Source: Phytophthora sp. 'mugwort'
Taxonomy: Eukaryota > Oomycota > Peronosporomycetes > Peronosporales > Peronosporaceae
Assembly (NCBI GenBank): GCA_033558025.1
Contig: JAUCEF010000007.1
Span: 1,302,001-1,366,000, forward strand
Length of the DNA: 64,000 nt
Direction: 5' to 3'
Part shown: piece after piece, positions 22,066-32,217 of the stretch
Layout: every line of letters starts with the position of its first letter
How positions within the stretch are numbered: the stretch's first letter is position 1
Notes under the pieces: generated by a model
Database searches by the model: none
Seen by the model: the letters and a program-made list of their open reading frames with translations, nothing else
What the model was told of the DNA's origin: nothing
Program-made: the position numbers and the translations under genes

Positions 22066-23478
22066 GTAGTATACAACGGACAGCGCGCGTATATATCCTC
22101 GCACGTTGATGTCTTATTTGTTTCAGCTGTCGCTCACGTGCTCGCCAAGTGCTTGGCGATGAGCGAGCACCAAGTCCGGGAAGCCCTGGTTCTGGATCCC
22201 ACCAGAGCCAGAGGAGCTGTAGATACTGGCAATCGCGGTCACATGGCTGCCATCGTGTTGTCTAACTACCGCCTGCCGAGCGTGAATGTTCCGTGAAGCG
22301 CATTGTGTGGCCGCAGCGCGACTATAAACTGACGTCGGTTGGTAACGTGCCACCTGCCTTCAGGTCTAGCTAAAGCGCCACAACGCGCGACGACAGCTGG
22401 GGCTGACAATGACCTACCGCAGAATGGCAGAACAAGTAGCAAACTATACAGGCGAGACGCGCTGGCGAGTGAGGTTTCCAACGTTGAATTAGTGTACGGA
22501 ATGTTCTGCGGCTGCTTTTGAGGTCGGCAAGGGGTACGAGTTTGTGGCGTAACGGGGCGAGCTGGACTGGGGATGCTACGCAAGACTTTTAAGTCTTTTT
22601 AAAAAAGCCCTAAAACATTGGCTACGTTGTAAATTCCTGTTGCCTTCTTGCAGTCCTGGTGCGCGATTGCAATCGCCATATCGTGCCTCGACATCGGACC
22701 TTCGGGACAATCTCTGCACTGGCTACGAGTGACTGTATGTCATTCGCTTGCTGTTGCTCTCGTACCGGTATGAACCTGCACGGAGTCGCGGCGACGCTGG
22801 GTGATTTGCGTGAAGCTACACACGCTGCCATGCATTACATGTAGTCCAGTACTGCATCGGACTCACAACTTGCCGATCTCGGCACCGCTCGAAAACACGG
22901 GTTCCACGCAGCATCGATGCTCTATAGTGAAAGGTATTGTCCACCTCGACGTCGCCTGCTTGTGGGGAGGGACTAATATACACTTGCCCCTGATAATGCT
23001 CAGCATACGCAGCACCTTGCTCATGAACGCAACAAACACCTTATAATAACGGCGACCGTTCATTTCTCAGCAAAAATGGCAATTTCTCAGTGCATTTTTC
23101 GCGGCAAAAAAAAATAAATTTTCATATGCCAAAACGATGTCCGTAACCTGTCAAAAGTTACACAACTTTGGCCCGAGCTTGTCGAGATTTGCGGTTGGGG
23201 GCAAAAACGGCGGATCGATGCAGCAGAACCAGCTGGGCTCTTTTTGTGTAGAGTCCAACCTATGAGTTTTCCGACTCTCCTCTCCTATGCCGACCAGGTC
23301 TGGAGTCGGGCCATTTCCAGATTGCTCGGCCTTTCGCTTATTGCTGAGTGCGGGAACTGTCTCGACCTGATCGAAGGAGTCGAGTGGTGCCGCGCACGTC
23401 AAGAGTAGATTAGCCTCAATACTAAGCAAAGCAGACAGCGAACTTTTCCACCGAGAAACTTACACTTGTAGCAGCAGG
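22066..23478. other. 1.4-kb intergenic region, no recognised gene
   Basis: Short ORFs on both strands (e.g. 22123-22353 minus, 22659-22844 plus) carry no domain I recognise and have no supporting splice pattern. An imperfect hairpin (TGCTCGCCAAG ... CTTGGCGATGAGCGA, about 22138-22169) lies 75 bp after the WW gene and could be in its 3' UTR. An A-rich run lies at 23105-23115. The last ~60 bp are the leader of the next gene. Confidence 0.4.
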
Positions 23479-25545
23479 ATGAAGGTCGTCTCAGCACTCG
23501 CAGCGGCGATCGCGCTCTTTGGAGTCGCGCAGGCCGTCGACATCGACAACGGGTTCACTCAGGACGGCTCGACCACCTACTGTATGGGCGTGTCGTCCAC
23601 GAGCGGCGCTGTAGGCACGCTCAGCTTTGATTCGCTTGAGGCCAGCAATGTCGGGCGATGCCCTGTGGGCCTCACGCTCACGCTCACGGCCTCCGAGTTC
23701 CACATGAGCGACGTTGTTACGGTCAAGTGGACGGCCAAAGCGAACGTTGGCGTGTCCAATGGCATCTTCCCTAACGCCATCGACTCGACTACGGGTCTGC
23801 CGGGCGCAGTGACCTCGTCGTCGCTCTTCGCCTGCACGTTTGGAACCAACTGCGCCACCAACGTGGGTGGAACCCCCACGGGCGCCGACGGAACGAACAG
23901 CGGAGCCTTCTCCACGGACGGCACCAAGGCACTCGAGACCAACACGTTCACCCTCGCTACAGCAGGTGACTACATCCTTGTGGGTCTCGTAGCCCTGCCC
24001 GGTGACAATACGCTCGGCCTTTCAGCGGAGGAGTACATCGTCTTTAAGAAGATCAGCATCGTATCGGCCGACACCGTCATCTCGTCCTCGTCGGGATCCA
24101 CAACAGGTAGCGTAGGAACTTCAGGATCAAGTGGCTCAGGCTCGACCACCTGGTCCATCACTGCTCCGCCCGTAACAACTGCACCGCCGCTAACTTGGGC
24201 GCCTTCGTCTTCCACAGGTTCCTCGGACGCAGGTTCGACAAGCAGCAGCTCGAACACAGCGATGAGCGCGTCGAGCAGCACCTCTGGAAGCAATTCGAGC
24301 AGTACGGGGGAGTACGGATCACAGAAAGAATCAAGCTCAAACGATTTGAGCGACTCATCGACCAAGACGACCATGGCACCGACGACTTCTGACGATACGA
24401 CGGACCAGACGGACACGGGTTCCTCGGGCGCGATTAAGTCAGCTTCGACCTCTAGCGGCAACGATGGCCTTCTCGGTGGGAATGGTGTAATCATCATCGC
24501 TGCACTGGTGGGCTGCTGCATCGTTAGTGTGGTCGGCTTTGCGTTCGTGATGCGCCGTCGAAAGGAGCAGCGGATGAATGCTAACAAGGCCTTCGACTTG
24601 AATTCGCCATCTCTGGCCAGCGACATGGATGACAGCGGACTCCACGGCCACAACGGCGGCAATATTGATCTCACATACGTCGCCAACATCTCGTCTCGCA
24701 ACAATGACAAGGCTCCGATGAACATGACGAGTGAATCTTCAGTAGCCATCATGGCCTCTGCGGAGCGTGGATCCGAGCTCAACTCGAGCAATGGTAGCTC
24801 AATGCACTCGCTCCCCCAGAGCAGCTTGGACACCGACGAATACTCGGAGAATGCGAGTTACGGCGGCGCAGCACACTCGAACGAGGCTGAGATTGATGCT
24901 TACCGCGTGAGCAACATGTCCGAGCTGTCGTCAGTTGCCGGCGGAGCCCAAAGTGAGGCGTCCATGTCCAATTTCGGCGACTCGGTGGTGTCGGCGAGAC
25001 AGAACAAGTACCTGCAGCCTGGTGACTGGAACGACTCGGAGTCATCTCGTATGGACTCCCGTCTGGACTCGATGGAGCAGGCCGAATTGAAGGCCCGCGG
25101 ATTTGGCAGCATGAGTGGATTCAGCACCGTCAGCGGATTCTCAGTGGACGACACGTCGCGCATCACGGGTTCGAGCGATCACGACTCGAACCGCGACATT
25201 GGCTTCTCCATGTCGTCCCGCCCTACGGTTGAATCACGGTTCACCGAGGATGACCGAGGCACTGAAGACCGTGCTACGGTCGAGTCGCGCTTCACTGACG
25301 ACTATCGTGCTACGGAGGAGTCTCGTGTTACCGAGGATTCTCGTGCTACAGGTTTCTCGGAGGCCATGGATCAGTCTCGACTACAGAGCGAGGTGTCTGT
25401 GGACTCGTACGGTTTCCGAGCATCGCGCTCGAGCGCAGACTCGTACAGCTCTGGTGTGTCTCCCTACAGCCGCGAGAGCTCGCGTATCAGTGGCTTCAGC
25501 GTTGACTCGAGCTTGGACAGATCAAGCAACGCCAGCAAGTACTAG
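23479..25545 (+). CDS. Ser-rich type I membrane protein with long cytoplasmic tail
   Basis: Intronless frame of 688 residues. A clear signal peptide (MKVVSALAAAIALFGVAQA) precedes a ~185-residue beta-rich, Cys-containing extracellular domain (FHMSDVVTVKWTAK, TLATAGDYILVGLVALPG). A Ser/Thr/Pro mucin-like stalk follows (about 200-330) and is probably heavily O-glycosylated. One transmembrane helix spans about residues 336-358 (IIIAALVGCCIVSVVGFAFV), with the stop-transfer sequence MRRRKEQR. The ~325-residue cytoplasmic tail is Ser/Asp-rich and contains degenerate repeats near 25215-25350 (variants of ESRFTEDDR / ESRVTEDSR) and SGFS-type repeats. The layout suggests a wall sensor or adhesion receptor, comparable in plan (not sequence) to fungal Wsc/Mid2 sensors. 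I do not recognise the family. The long minus-strand ORF at 23970-24833 is a shadow of this one. Confidence 0.85.
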   Translation: MKVVSALAAAIALFGVAQAVDIDNGFTQDGSTTYCMGVSSTSGAVGTLSFDSLEASNVGRCPVGLTLTLTASEFHMSDVVTVKWTAKANVGVSNGIFPNAIDSTTGLPGAVTSSSLFACTFGTNCATNVGGTPTGADGTNSGAFSTDGTKALETNTFTLATAGDYILVGLVALPGDNTLGLSAEEYIVFKKISIVSADTVISSSSGSTTGSVGTSGSSGSGSTTWSITAPPVTTAPPLTWAPSSSTGSSDAGSTSSSSNTAMSASSSTSGSNSSSTGEYGSQKESSSNDLSDSSTKTTMAPTTSDDTTDQTDTGSSGAIKSASTSSGNDGLLGGNGVIIIAALVGCCIVSVVGFAFVMRRRKEQRMNANKAFDLNSPSLASDMDDSGLHGHNGGNIDLTYVANISSRNNDKAPMNMTSESSVAIMASAERGSELNSSNGSSMHSLPQSSLDTDEYSENASYGGAAHSNEAEIDAYRVSNMSELSSVAGGAQSEASMSNFGDSVVSARQNKYLQPGDWNDSESSRMDSRLDSMEQAELKARGFGSMSGFSTVSGFSVDDTSRITGSSDHDSNRDIGFSMSSRPTVESRFTEDDRGTEDRATVESRFTDDYRATEESRVTEDSRATGFSEAMDQSRLQSEVSVDSYGFRASRSSADSYSSGVSPYSRESSRISGFSVDSSLDRSSNASKY

Positions 25546-25828
25546 ACGAAGTGTTCAGTAGTTTTGGCGTCTGGGTTTCCAGTGCTAGGAAAGAGATGCA
25601 GCATTGATGTGAGTTTTGTGGGTTTGATCGCACGTCTCGGCCGGAGTTGTTAATAATCTATGTTGGTTTGATAGCAGTTATTTCTTACTTGCATAGTGTT
25701 AAATAGACTTTCCGGCATTTAAGCATCGAGCGTTATGTGTTTTTACTTAAATATATAACAGAAGAAGAAGAAAGAGTGGGCTACGACGCTTTGGATTAGA
25801 CAGATCCACGGTCTGCTTTACACTTGCT

Positions 25829-26943
25829 TTAGATAAGCTTGTGCTCCTTGGCCAGCTTGATGAGGTTCTCAACGGTCGAGGATTCGCACTCCACTAGCGG
25901 GGCGCGCACAGCAGCGGTGCACTTGCCCATGAGTTGCAGCACCTTCTTGATGGGCTGCGGGTTGGCCTCGCTGAAGAGGGACTTGACCAGGAAGATCTGT
26001 ACATGTTAGTACGAGCAAGATGTGTCAGAAAAACGTATCCAAGACAGAGAAATTCACGAGATGTTGAGCCAAACGTACGTTCTCTAGGGCAGCCTTGCGA
26101 GCGGCGGCATAGTCGCCCTTGAGCATCGGGTTCGTGACGGCCAGCACCTTCTTCGGGGCTGTTTCCACGCAAAAAAAAGTGAGTGAGAAGACCCTTGTGC
26201 GATAGCATTAATGACACTGTCACGCACAGGCGTTGGAGAGCACACTGATGACACCGGTGGCGCCCATGGCCATAAGCGGCAGGGTCAGGTTGTCGTCTCC
26301 CGACAGGATAGTGATGTCGCACAGAGCGGCGATCTCCATGGCCTGGTCTAACGAGCCTGTGGACTCCTTGATGGCCACAATGTTGGGCAGCTTGTAGAGC
26401 TCGGCGATGGTCTGCGGCGACAAGTTGACGTTGGTCCGGCCGGGGATGTTATACACCACCACGGGCAGGCCAACCTCGGCCACGGTCTTGAAGTGAGCGT
26501 AAAGGCCCTTCTGTGTAGGCTTGTTGTAGTATGGGCACACCACGAGGCAAGCGTCGGCGCCGTGCTCCTTGGCAGCGCGCGTGAGACGCAGGGCCTCGGC
26601 TGTGCTGTTGGAGCCTGTGCCAGCGATCACGGGTACGCGGCCGTTCGCCGTGGCTACAACCTCTGCGATCACGCGGTCATGCTCCTCGTGAGAGACTGTA
26701 GGGCACTCGCCCGTCGTACCCATCTGATGCAATCATTGTATTATGTTACGCGTCTATTAGCACCACCCAGTAGATCGAATGATGAGAACGCGCAAAACAA
26801 CCACGTACCGGCACGAGGCCATTGATGCCCTCCTGGATCTGCCACTCGACGAGCTCGCGCAGCTTGGCGTAGTCCACAGCGCTACCGTCCTCCGTGAAGG
26901 GCGTCACGAGCGCAGTGAAAGTTCCTTGAAGCTTAAGGGTCAT
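25829..26943 (-). CDS. dapA: 4-hydroxy-tetrahydrodipicolinate synthase (dihydrodipicolinate synthase)
   Basis: Four exons (26943-26807, about 26723-26226, about 26159-26078, about 25996-25829). This class I aldolase condenses pyruvate with aspartate semialdehyde, the first committed step of lysine synthesis by the diaminopimelate route. It begins [15 protein letters not shown]. The first intron splits the pyruvate-binding GTTGE motif (LVP | MGTTGECPT). [14 protein letters not shown] and [10 protein letters not shown] carry the catalytic-triad and proton-relay tyrosines, and [10 protein letters not shown] carries the Schiff-base lysine. [21 protein letters not shown] follows, and [15 protein letters not shown] and a C-terminal HKLI end the protein. 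There is no organelle-targeting extension, so it is probably cytosolic. Oomycetes, unlike animals and fungi, make lysine by the DAP route; the neighbours are not pathway partners. Confidence 0.94.
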
Positions 26944-27708
26944 GATTTCGATCGGGAAGGTGTAGCCCTTGACTGTCTATTGGATTGTGTGGCGGCACTG
27001 ACGTTGACGCCGGATGCTGCTCGCCAGCCACAAAAGTGACTATTGCCACGAAATGCAGAATGGCTGTCATGAATGTTCAAATCCATTCCAGGCTTTAGAC
27101 AAATAAAAATGTAATTTCACCCGCTCTAGAAATAGCGCATAGTTATTGCTTTAGCTACAAAACGCAAGTAATACATTTTGTGGTAGTAGTTTTATTTGTC
27201 AAAACCGTTTTCTTCTCAACACGCTGATTACGGAATTCGATGCGGAGGCGACCATGCTTCAAGGAGCAGCACTGGGCAGGTGCTACAGGTATACAATAAT
27301 ACAGATAAATGATTGCCTGCGCATCAGGAAACTCTGCGAATATAAAGCCGGAGGATAGCACGATAAGCGAGGATCTCGAGCGATGGTTGGAACGGCACCA
27401 GCACATTGAACACGGGCGATCGTTGGCGTCACTCAAGCGAGTCTTCACAATGTCACTGAAGCAACATACTTAACTTCACATTTGGCGGTATTTTGAATTT
27501 TTGAATGGCGCGCAAAGCTCTGGCGGAAATCTCAATGCATACAAAATTTAAGTGAAGCGGAGTGATGGTAAATCATACCCCGACCCCTGGATCGAAGTGC
27601 GCACTCGATCGGCGCGCGGCATACAAAAGTTAAGTGTAACGCGCGACGAACGCGACAGGCAGTGCAAGCAACAGTGCAGTAGCAGCAGATACCAAGTCGA
27701 CGACCCTC
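26944..27708 (+). promoter_or_regulatory. Intergenic region with cluster of E2F-like sites before MadBub
   Basis: Between divergently transcribed dapA and MadBub. Within 49 bp there are TTTGGCGG (27481-27488), GGCGCGCAAA (27507-27516; reverse TTTGCGCGCC) and TGGCGGAAA (27521-27529; reverse TTTCCGCCA). All are close to the E2F/DP consensus TTTSSCGC and lie 180-230 bp before the MadBub ATG. The rest (26944-27470) shows no gene or repeat that I recognise. Confidence 0.5.
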
Positions 27709-30700
27709 ATGACGAGAGCCGCCGCGCACGACGCGGAGACCTTCGGCCGCAAGCGCAATGCGGACGAATTCGAATGGGAGACGTCCAAGGAGAACGTGAT
27801 GCCGCTCAAGCGCGGCCGCAACGTGGTGGACTTAAACAAGGCCCTGCGCGCGCACGACTCGTTCCAGACGAAGTTGCGGATGGAGGACGAGCTCAAGGCT
27901 AAGGAAGATGCCATCGCGGCCTACGATGGAGACGACCCGCTCGCCTGCTGGCTTGAGTACGTGCGCTGGCTCGAGGTCAAGATGCCCGAGGACACGCGCA
28001 AGAAATTCGCGGTGCTCGAGAAGTGCACGCGCGAGCTCAAAGACAACCCCCGATATAGGAACGATATGCGATATATCAGGCTCTGGATCCAATACGTGAG
28101 TGATGTGGGCTAGGAAGGTGGCAAGAGTCGAATTTGGATGACAGTAGTTGTTTTGATGTGATGTCTGGCTGTACTGTTATTAGGCGGACTTGGTATCGAA
28201 CCCGAAGGACATTTTCAAGTATCTGTACCAAAGCAAGATTGGTGAGCGCGTATCGCTTTTCTACATCGGCTGGGCTTACGTGCTGGAAACAATGGCCAAC
28301 TACCCACAAGCACACAAAATATATTTGAAAGCCAGTCAGAAGTACGTGTTTTGAGCTGAAGCGCGTTTTTGTAGAGTGCAAGGAGATACATTATTTAACG
28401 ACATTTGATGTGGTTGTTGCTGCTTCAGGAACGCAGAGCCCCAGGATCTTCTGGAGAGGAAGTACAAGGAATTTCAGAGACGCATGAGTCGCCAATGGCT
28501 GAGGATGACTGATGAGACTGGATCCAGCGAGGTGGATGAGGTATCACACCGCCGTGCTCTTGAGAGCTTGTCGGCTTATGGAACGTTGGAACTAAGCGAT
28601 GCACAGCGTCAGCAGCTTCACCAGCATCAAGCGTCTGCTCGGGTCCAGCGCGTCCAGAAGGTGAATGCGCACAAACCGGTATTTATCATCTACGAGGACC
28701 CTGTAAGACACTCTGTCGATCCTTTTGACGGTAACGGTGGTTGGAAAAAGCTCGACACAATGCAGCAGCAGGACAAAGAGAACGAGCTGGCCCCGAGTGC
28801 GTGGAATCCACCTGGAGCACGTAGAACAGCCGAAGCTGGCGCTGGCCGACAACCTGATCGTCGACCACCACCCGCGTTAAATGGCCACCCAGACGCCAAC
28901 GTTCTACAGGTTTTCGTGGACGATGAGTTTTCTGTGCTTGAAAACGAACGTAAGCGACGAACGCCTCTGACACATCGTTCTCAAACACTACGACAGCGAA
29001 TGGAGGGAGTCGCTACAGAGGAGGAAATGCTTGCGCAGGAACCATTGAAGAATTTCACTGCTAGCGACAAGAAAGGGCCTATGCAGAAGCAGGTAACGAA
29101 ATGCAGATTGGAAAAACCTTGCTACGATGTTGAGCAGATCACATCCAAGACGGGCGAAGCCCTCTCCTTCGAAGAGATTCGATCGCGATCGTACCAGCAG
29201 GGTGTGGACATACGCCGCATGCTTGGCCATAGAGCCCTGCAAAATGTGACTCGCGACGTCGACTCTGGTTCCAATGCAGCTGCATTCTCTTCGGCTGCTA
29301 CCTCGTCCGCAACTATCTCGTCGTCAGCAGCATCGATGGCTTCTCACAAACCCAAGCTTCAAGAGCGAAAACCGGCCATAATTTCGCCAGCTCCTCACGA
29401 AGTGAAGGTCCCAGAGAGAAATCCAGCACTTCCTCCCACATCTAGTGTTAGCGAACCGGTATTAGCGCACAACGACGATCAAGAGGACATGACCATCAAT
29501 ACTCGCGTCGCGTTAGATGACATCAACAACATGTTTTGCAGCCCACCACGACAGCCAAAGCCGAGCGTATGGGAGGCGAAAGAGGATGATCCAGTTGAGC
29601 GGAAGCTTCACTTCAGTGTGTTCGATGATTCAGTGGAGGGTCAATCCGTCTGCCAAGACGTAAACGAGTCTATTCCAAAGCAACCATTCCAGGTTTTCAG
29701 CGATGACGCTTCCGCAGAGCCTCTGACTGGAACGAAGCAGGTTTTCAGCGACAGTGCTCTTGAAGAGCCTCGGACGGGAATGAAACAGGCCTTCCAGGTT
29801 TTCAGCGACGATGCCGCTGAAGAGCCCCGGACTGGAAACAAGATTTGGAGTCAAAAGAGGATGCCTCTCGGTGCACGTGATGACCTGGTCCGTGGTGTGC
29901 GTCTAACAAATAAAGACGTTCTCATGCAAGCTCAAAAGGATGCCGCAGCAAAGGACTCGACGGAAAGGTAGAGGAGCCCCACTCCTTAATCTCCCACTTG
30001 CGATTTATTTTATCAGGAATTTCCTGTTGATGTTCGACCCCACTAATCGAACAGCTTATACTTTAGCTTCAGGATTCAAGAAAACGCCAAGAACCTAATA
30101 CGAGAGGGGTCGTCAAGGTATACGCTACCTGTTTTCCTTCTAATTCACTCTCGTGTGATCTATCAGAATATACAACTTGCGATGCTAGTCAAGTACAACG
30201 TTTCTTTCTTGACTAACATTGACATCAAGGAATATCTTGCAGCCAACGGCAGGAAGTTCCACTTTGAAAGATCATATCGCCAAAAAAGTTCCTGCGCCAG
30301 CTACATGTGTTGAGTTGGACCCGTACACATTTGAAAACCGCCAAACGCTGATCCTGGATCGACGAGTTGATTGGTACCTGTGCTCGAGACCTGATGCCGT
30401 CAAGCTACATTCGCAGACGTTGCCGCGAATCCCGTGCAATTTCCCATCCAAACGAAAGTTGCGAAAGCCAGTTGTCGTGAAGACCAGCCCTACAGAATCT
30501 CTTCAGCTAGTCGGAGTGCTAGGTTCAGGCTCGTTTGCATATGTTTTTTCAGCCAACGAAATTGACACAACTAGCAAGACCACGCGCAGCAAGGCTGTTA
30601 AGGTACTAACAGGCGCTTGTGCGCTGATGCACGCAGTTATGTTAACTAAACTCCTCTGTTTTGCTCAGATTGAAAAGGAGCGTCAGAATCTCGCTTGGGA

Positions 30701-31745
30701 GTTCTACATCACGAACAAGATCAAGAAAAAATTGATGATTGAGAACGGACTTCCAGATGAGAAGATTCCTGTACCAACGTTTAGCGGACTTCATTTGTTC
30801 CCGGTTGGTTAAAAGGCTGACGTTAAGGAAAATGGTATCCTTCAAGTTCTTCTACGTAGTTAGCTAACTTAAAATCTGCTCTTCACCGATGCTTAACAGA
30901 ATGGCGCTCTGCTAGTCATGGAGAAGGGTCATGTTGGTACACTGTTCGATGTCCTGAATTGCTACAAGCAGGTCGATATCACTTTGAATCTATCGGTGCT
31001 GGCAAACTTAACTGATTTTCTCTACGTAGTCTGGAGTCACTTTTCCTGAGGTGTTAGCTGTTTACTACGGCATCAAGATGATGCGTTGTGCTGAGCTGCT
31101 TCACAGTGCCAATGTTCTCCATGGTGATATCAAACCGGACAATTGGTTGATGAAACCAGGGAATCCTGAATCGGAGGCATGGCTGAATATTCAAGAACCG
31201 CACAACCACAAAAAGTACCAAGCAGGCGACCTCTATTTGATCGACTATGGGAGATCTATCGACCTTACTCTCTACCCGAAGGGGACGGTTTTCAAAGGCA
31301 ATTGCCACGCGAAAGGTTTCCAATCCGTCGAAATGCTAACGCAGTGCCCGTGGACACACCAAATCGACACGTTTGCCTTATGCGGGACGGTGCACTGCAT
31401 GCTTTTTGGGGAGTACATGGAAGTCAAGCCCCGTCGGAACTCCAAGGGAACAACGCACTGGGGTATCCTGAGGCATTTCAAGCGCTACTGGCAAGTCAAC
31501 ATGTGGAAAGACTTCTTTCACGAGTTGTTGAATGTTACAAGTTGCTCGGATCAGCCTTCCTTACCTGGCCTCCGGAGGCGCTTGGAAAACTACTTTGTGT
31601 CTGACGCAAGCCGTCAACAGGTACGCTTTTCCACTATTAAACTCTCTGATGAACATTTCTTTTTCTAACGGCGGGCCATCACCAACAGGAGCTCTTCCAA
31701 CAGTTGAATCGACAAGATAGATTTCTTAAGAAATCAGCCGTTTAG
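27709..31745 (+). CDS. MadBub spindle-checkpoint protein kinase (Bub1/BubR1/Mad3 family)
   Basis: Exons 27709-28095, 28184-28341 and 28429-29967, then small exons up to a kinase part ending at 31745. In order: KEN box 1 (ETSKENVMPLKRGR); the Bub1/Mad3 TPR domain (ACWLEYVRWLE to YPQAHKIYLKAS); an ABBA-KEN2-ABBA cassette (FIIYED 28682-28699, DKENEL 28772-28789, LQVFVD 28904-28921); the GLEBS Bub3-binding motif (ALSFEEIRSRSYQQG); a CD1/CMI Mad1-binding-like motif (MTINTRVALDDINNMF); and four further ABBA-like motifs (29612-29809). The kinase has a Gly loop (LGSGSFAYVF), catalytic HGDIKPDNW and metal-binding DYG (LIDYGRSID), so it looks active. Having Mad3-type KEN/ABBA motifs together with CMI and a kinase marks an unduplicated MadBub, which both inhibits APC/C-Cdc20 and signals at kinetochores. 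The exon joins at 29968-30230 are the least certain. Confidence 0.93.
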
Positions 31746-32217
31746 CTAGAGCATCAAATGTTTAGAAATCGCATTTGCTTTCAAATCGAGCGAGGTCAGC
31801 TCAGCCCCAACTATTTTACGTCTACCACTCTACGTGCATTGATGTCTAGCGGCACCATGCATTTCCCCCAGCCAGCTCCATGAATTAAACCCCGCCACCC
31901 TTTCGCAAGCGACACGCCTCGTACACGAAAACAATTCTGCATGCTGCGCACTGTATTTCTCGCAACACAAACGAGCACACATGAACAGTTACGAAAAAGT
32001 TAAACCTGTGTATTCATACGGGTTAGTACCTCTGCGCAGTACTTGTCATGACTGCGATTCTGCCACGTCTTCCCCCAAGAAAGGGATTTCTGTCACGTCT
32101 TTCCCCACGAAAGGGAGAAGACGTGACAGAAAACGTAGTCAAACGGCAGGGCGTACCTGGTCCTTTTTGTTCCATGCCACTTGTTCGCTGAGCTCATGGT
32201 ACTAAGCAGTTAGTTTG
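31746..32217. repeat. Convergent intergenic region with perfect 12-bp-stem hairpin
   Basis: Between the ends of MadBub (+) and SF1 (-). CTGTCACGTCTT (32090-32101) pairs perfectly with AAGACGTGACAG (32118-32129), and the loop adds TCCC/GGGA pairing. The left arm is part of a direct repeat: CACGTCTTCCCCCAAGAAAGGG (32063-32085, approximate) and CACGTCTTTCCCCACGAAAGGG (32094-32115). It may be a two-way 3'-end element or a small mobile remnant. A short ORF at 31981-32205 across it is not convincing as a gene. Confidence 0.5.

Noticed and set aside
22138..22169. Hairpin considered as a bacterial-type terminator or miRNA precursor
   Set aside because: Imperfect and short; rho-independent termination does not apply to a nuclear gene and no miRNA evidence can be read.
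23970..24833. 287-aa minus-strand ORF
   Set aside because: Shadow of the Ser-rich membrane protein; its composition mirrors the Ser/Gly codons of the other strand.
29968..30230. Separate kinase gene starting at 30219
   Set aside because: A short exon and phase-compatible splice sites link the kinase to the upstream MadBub motifs, and the family architecture requires both.
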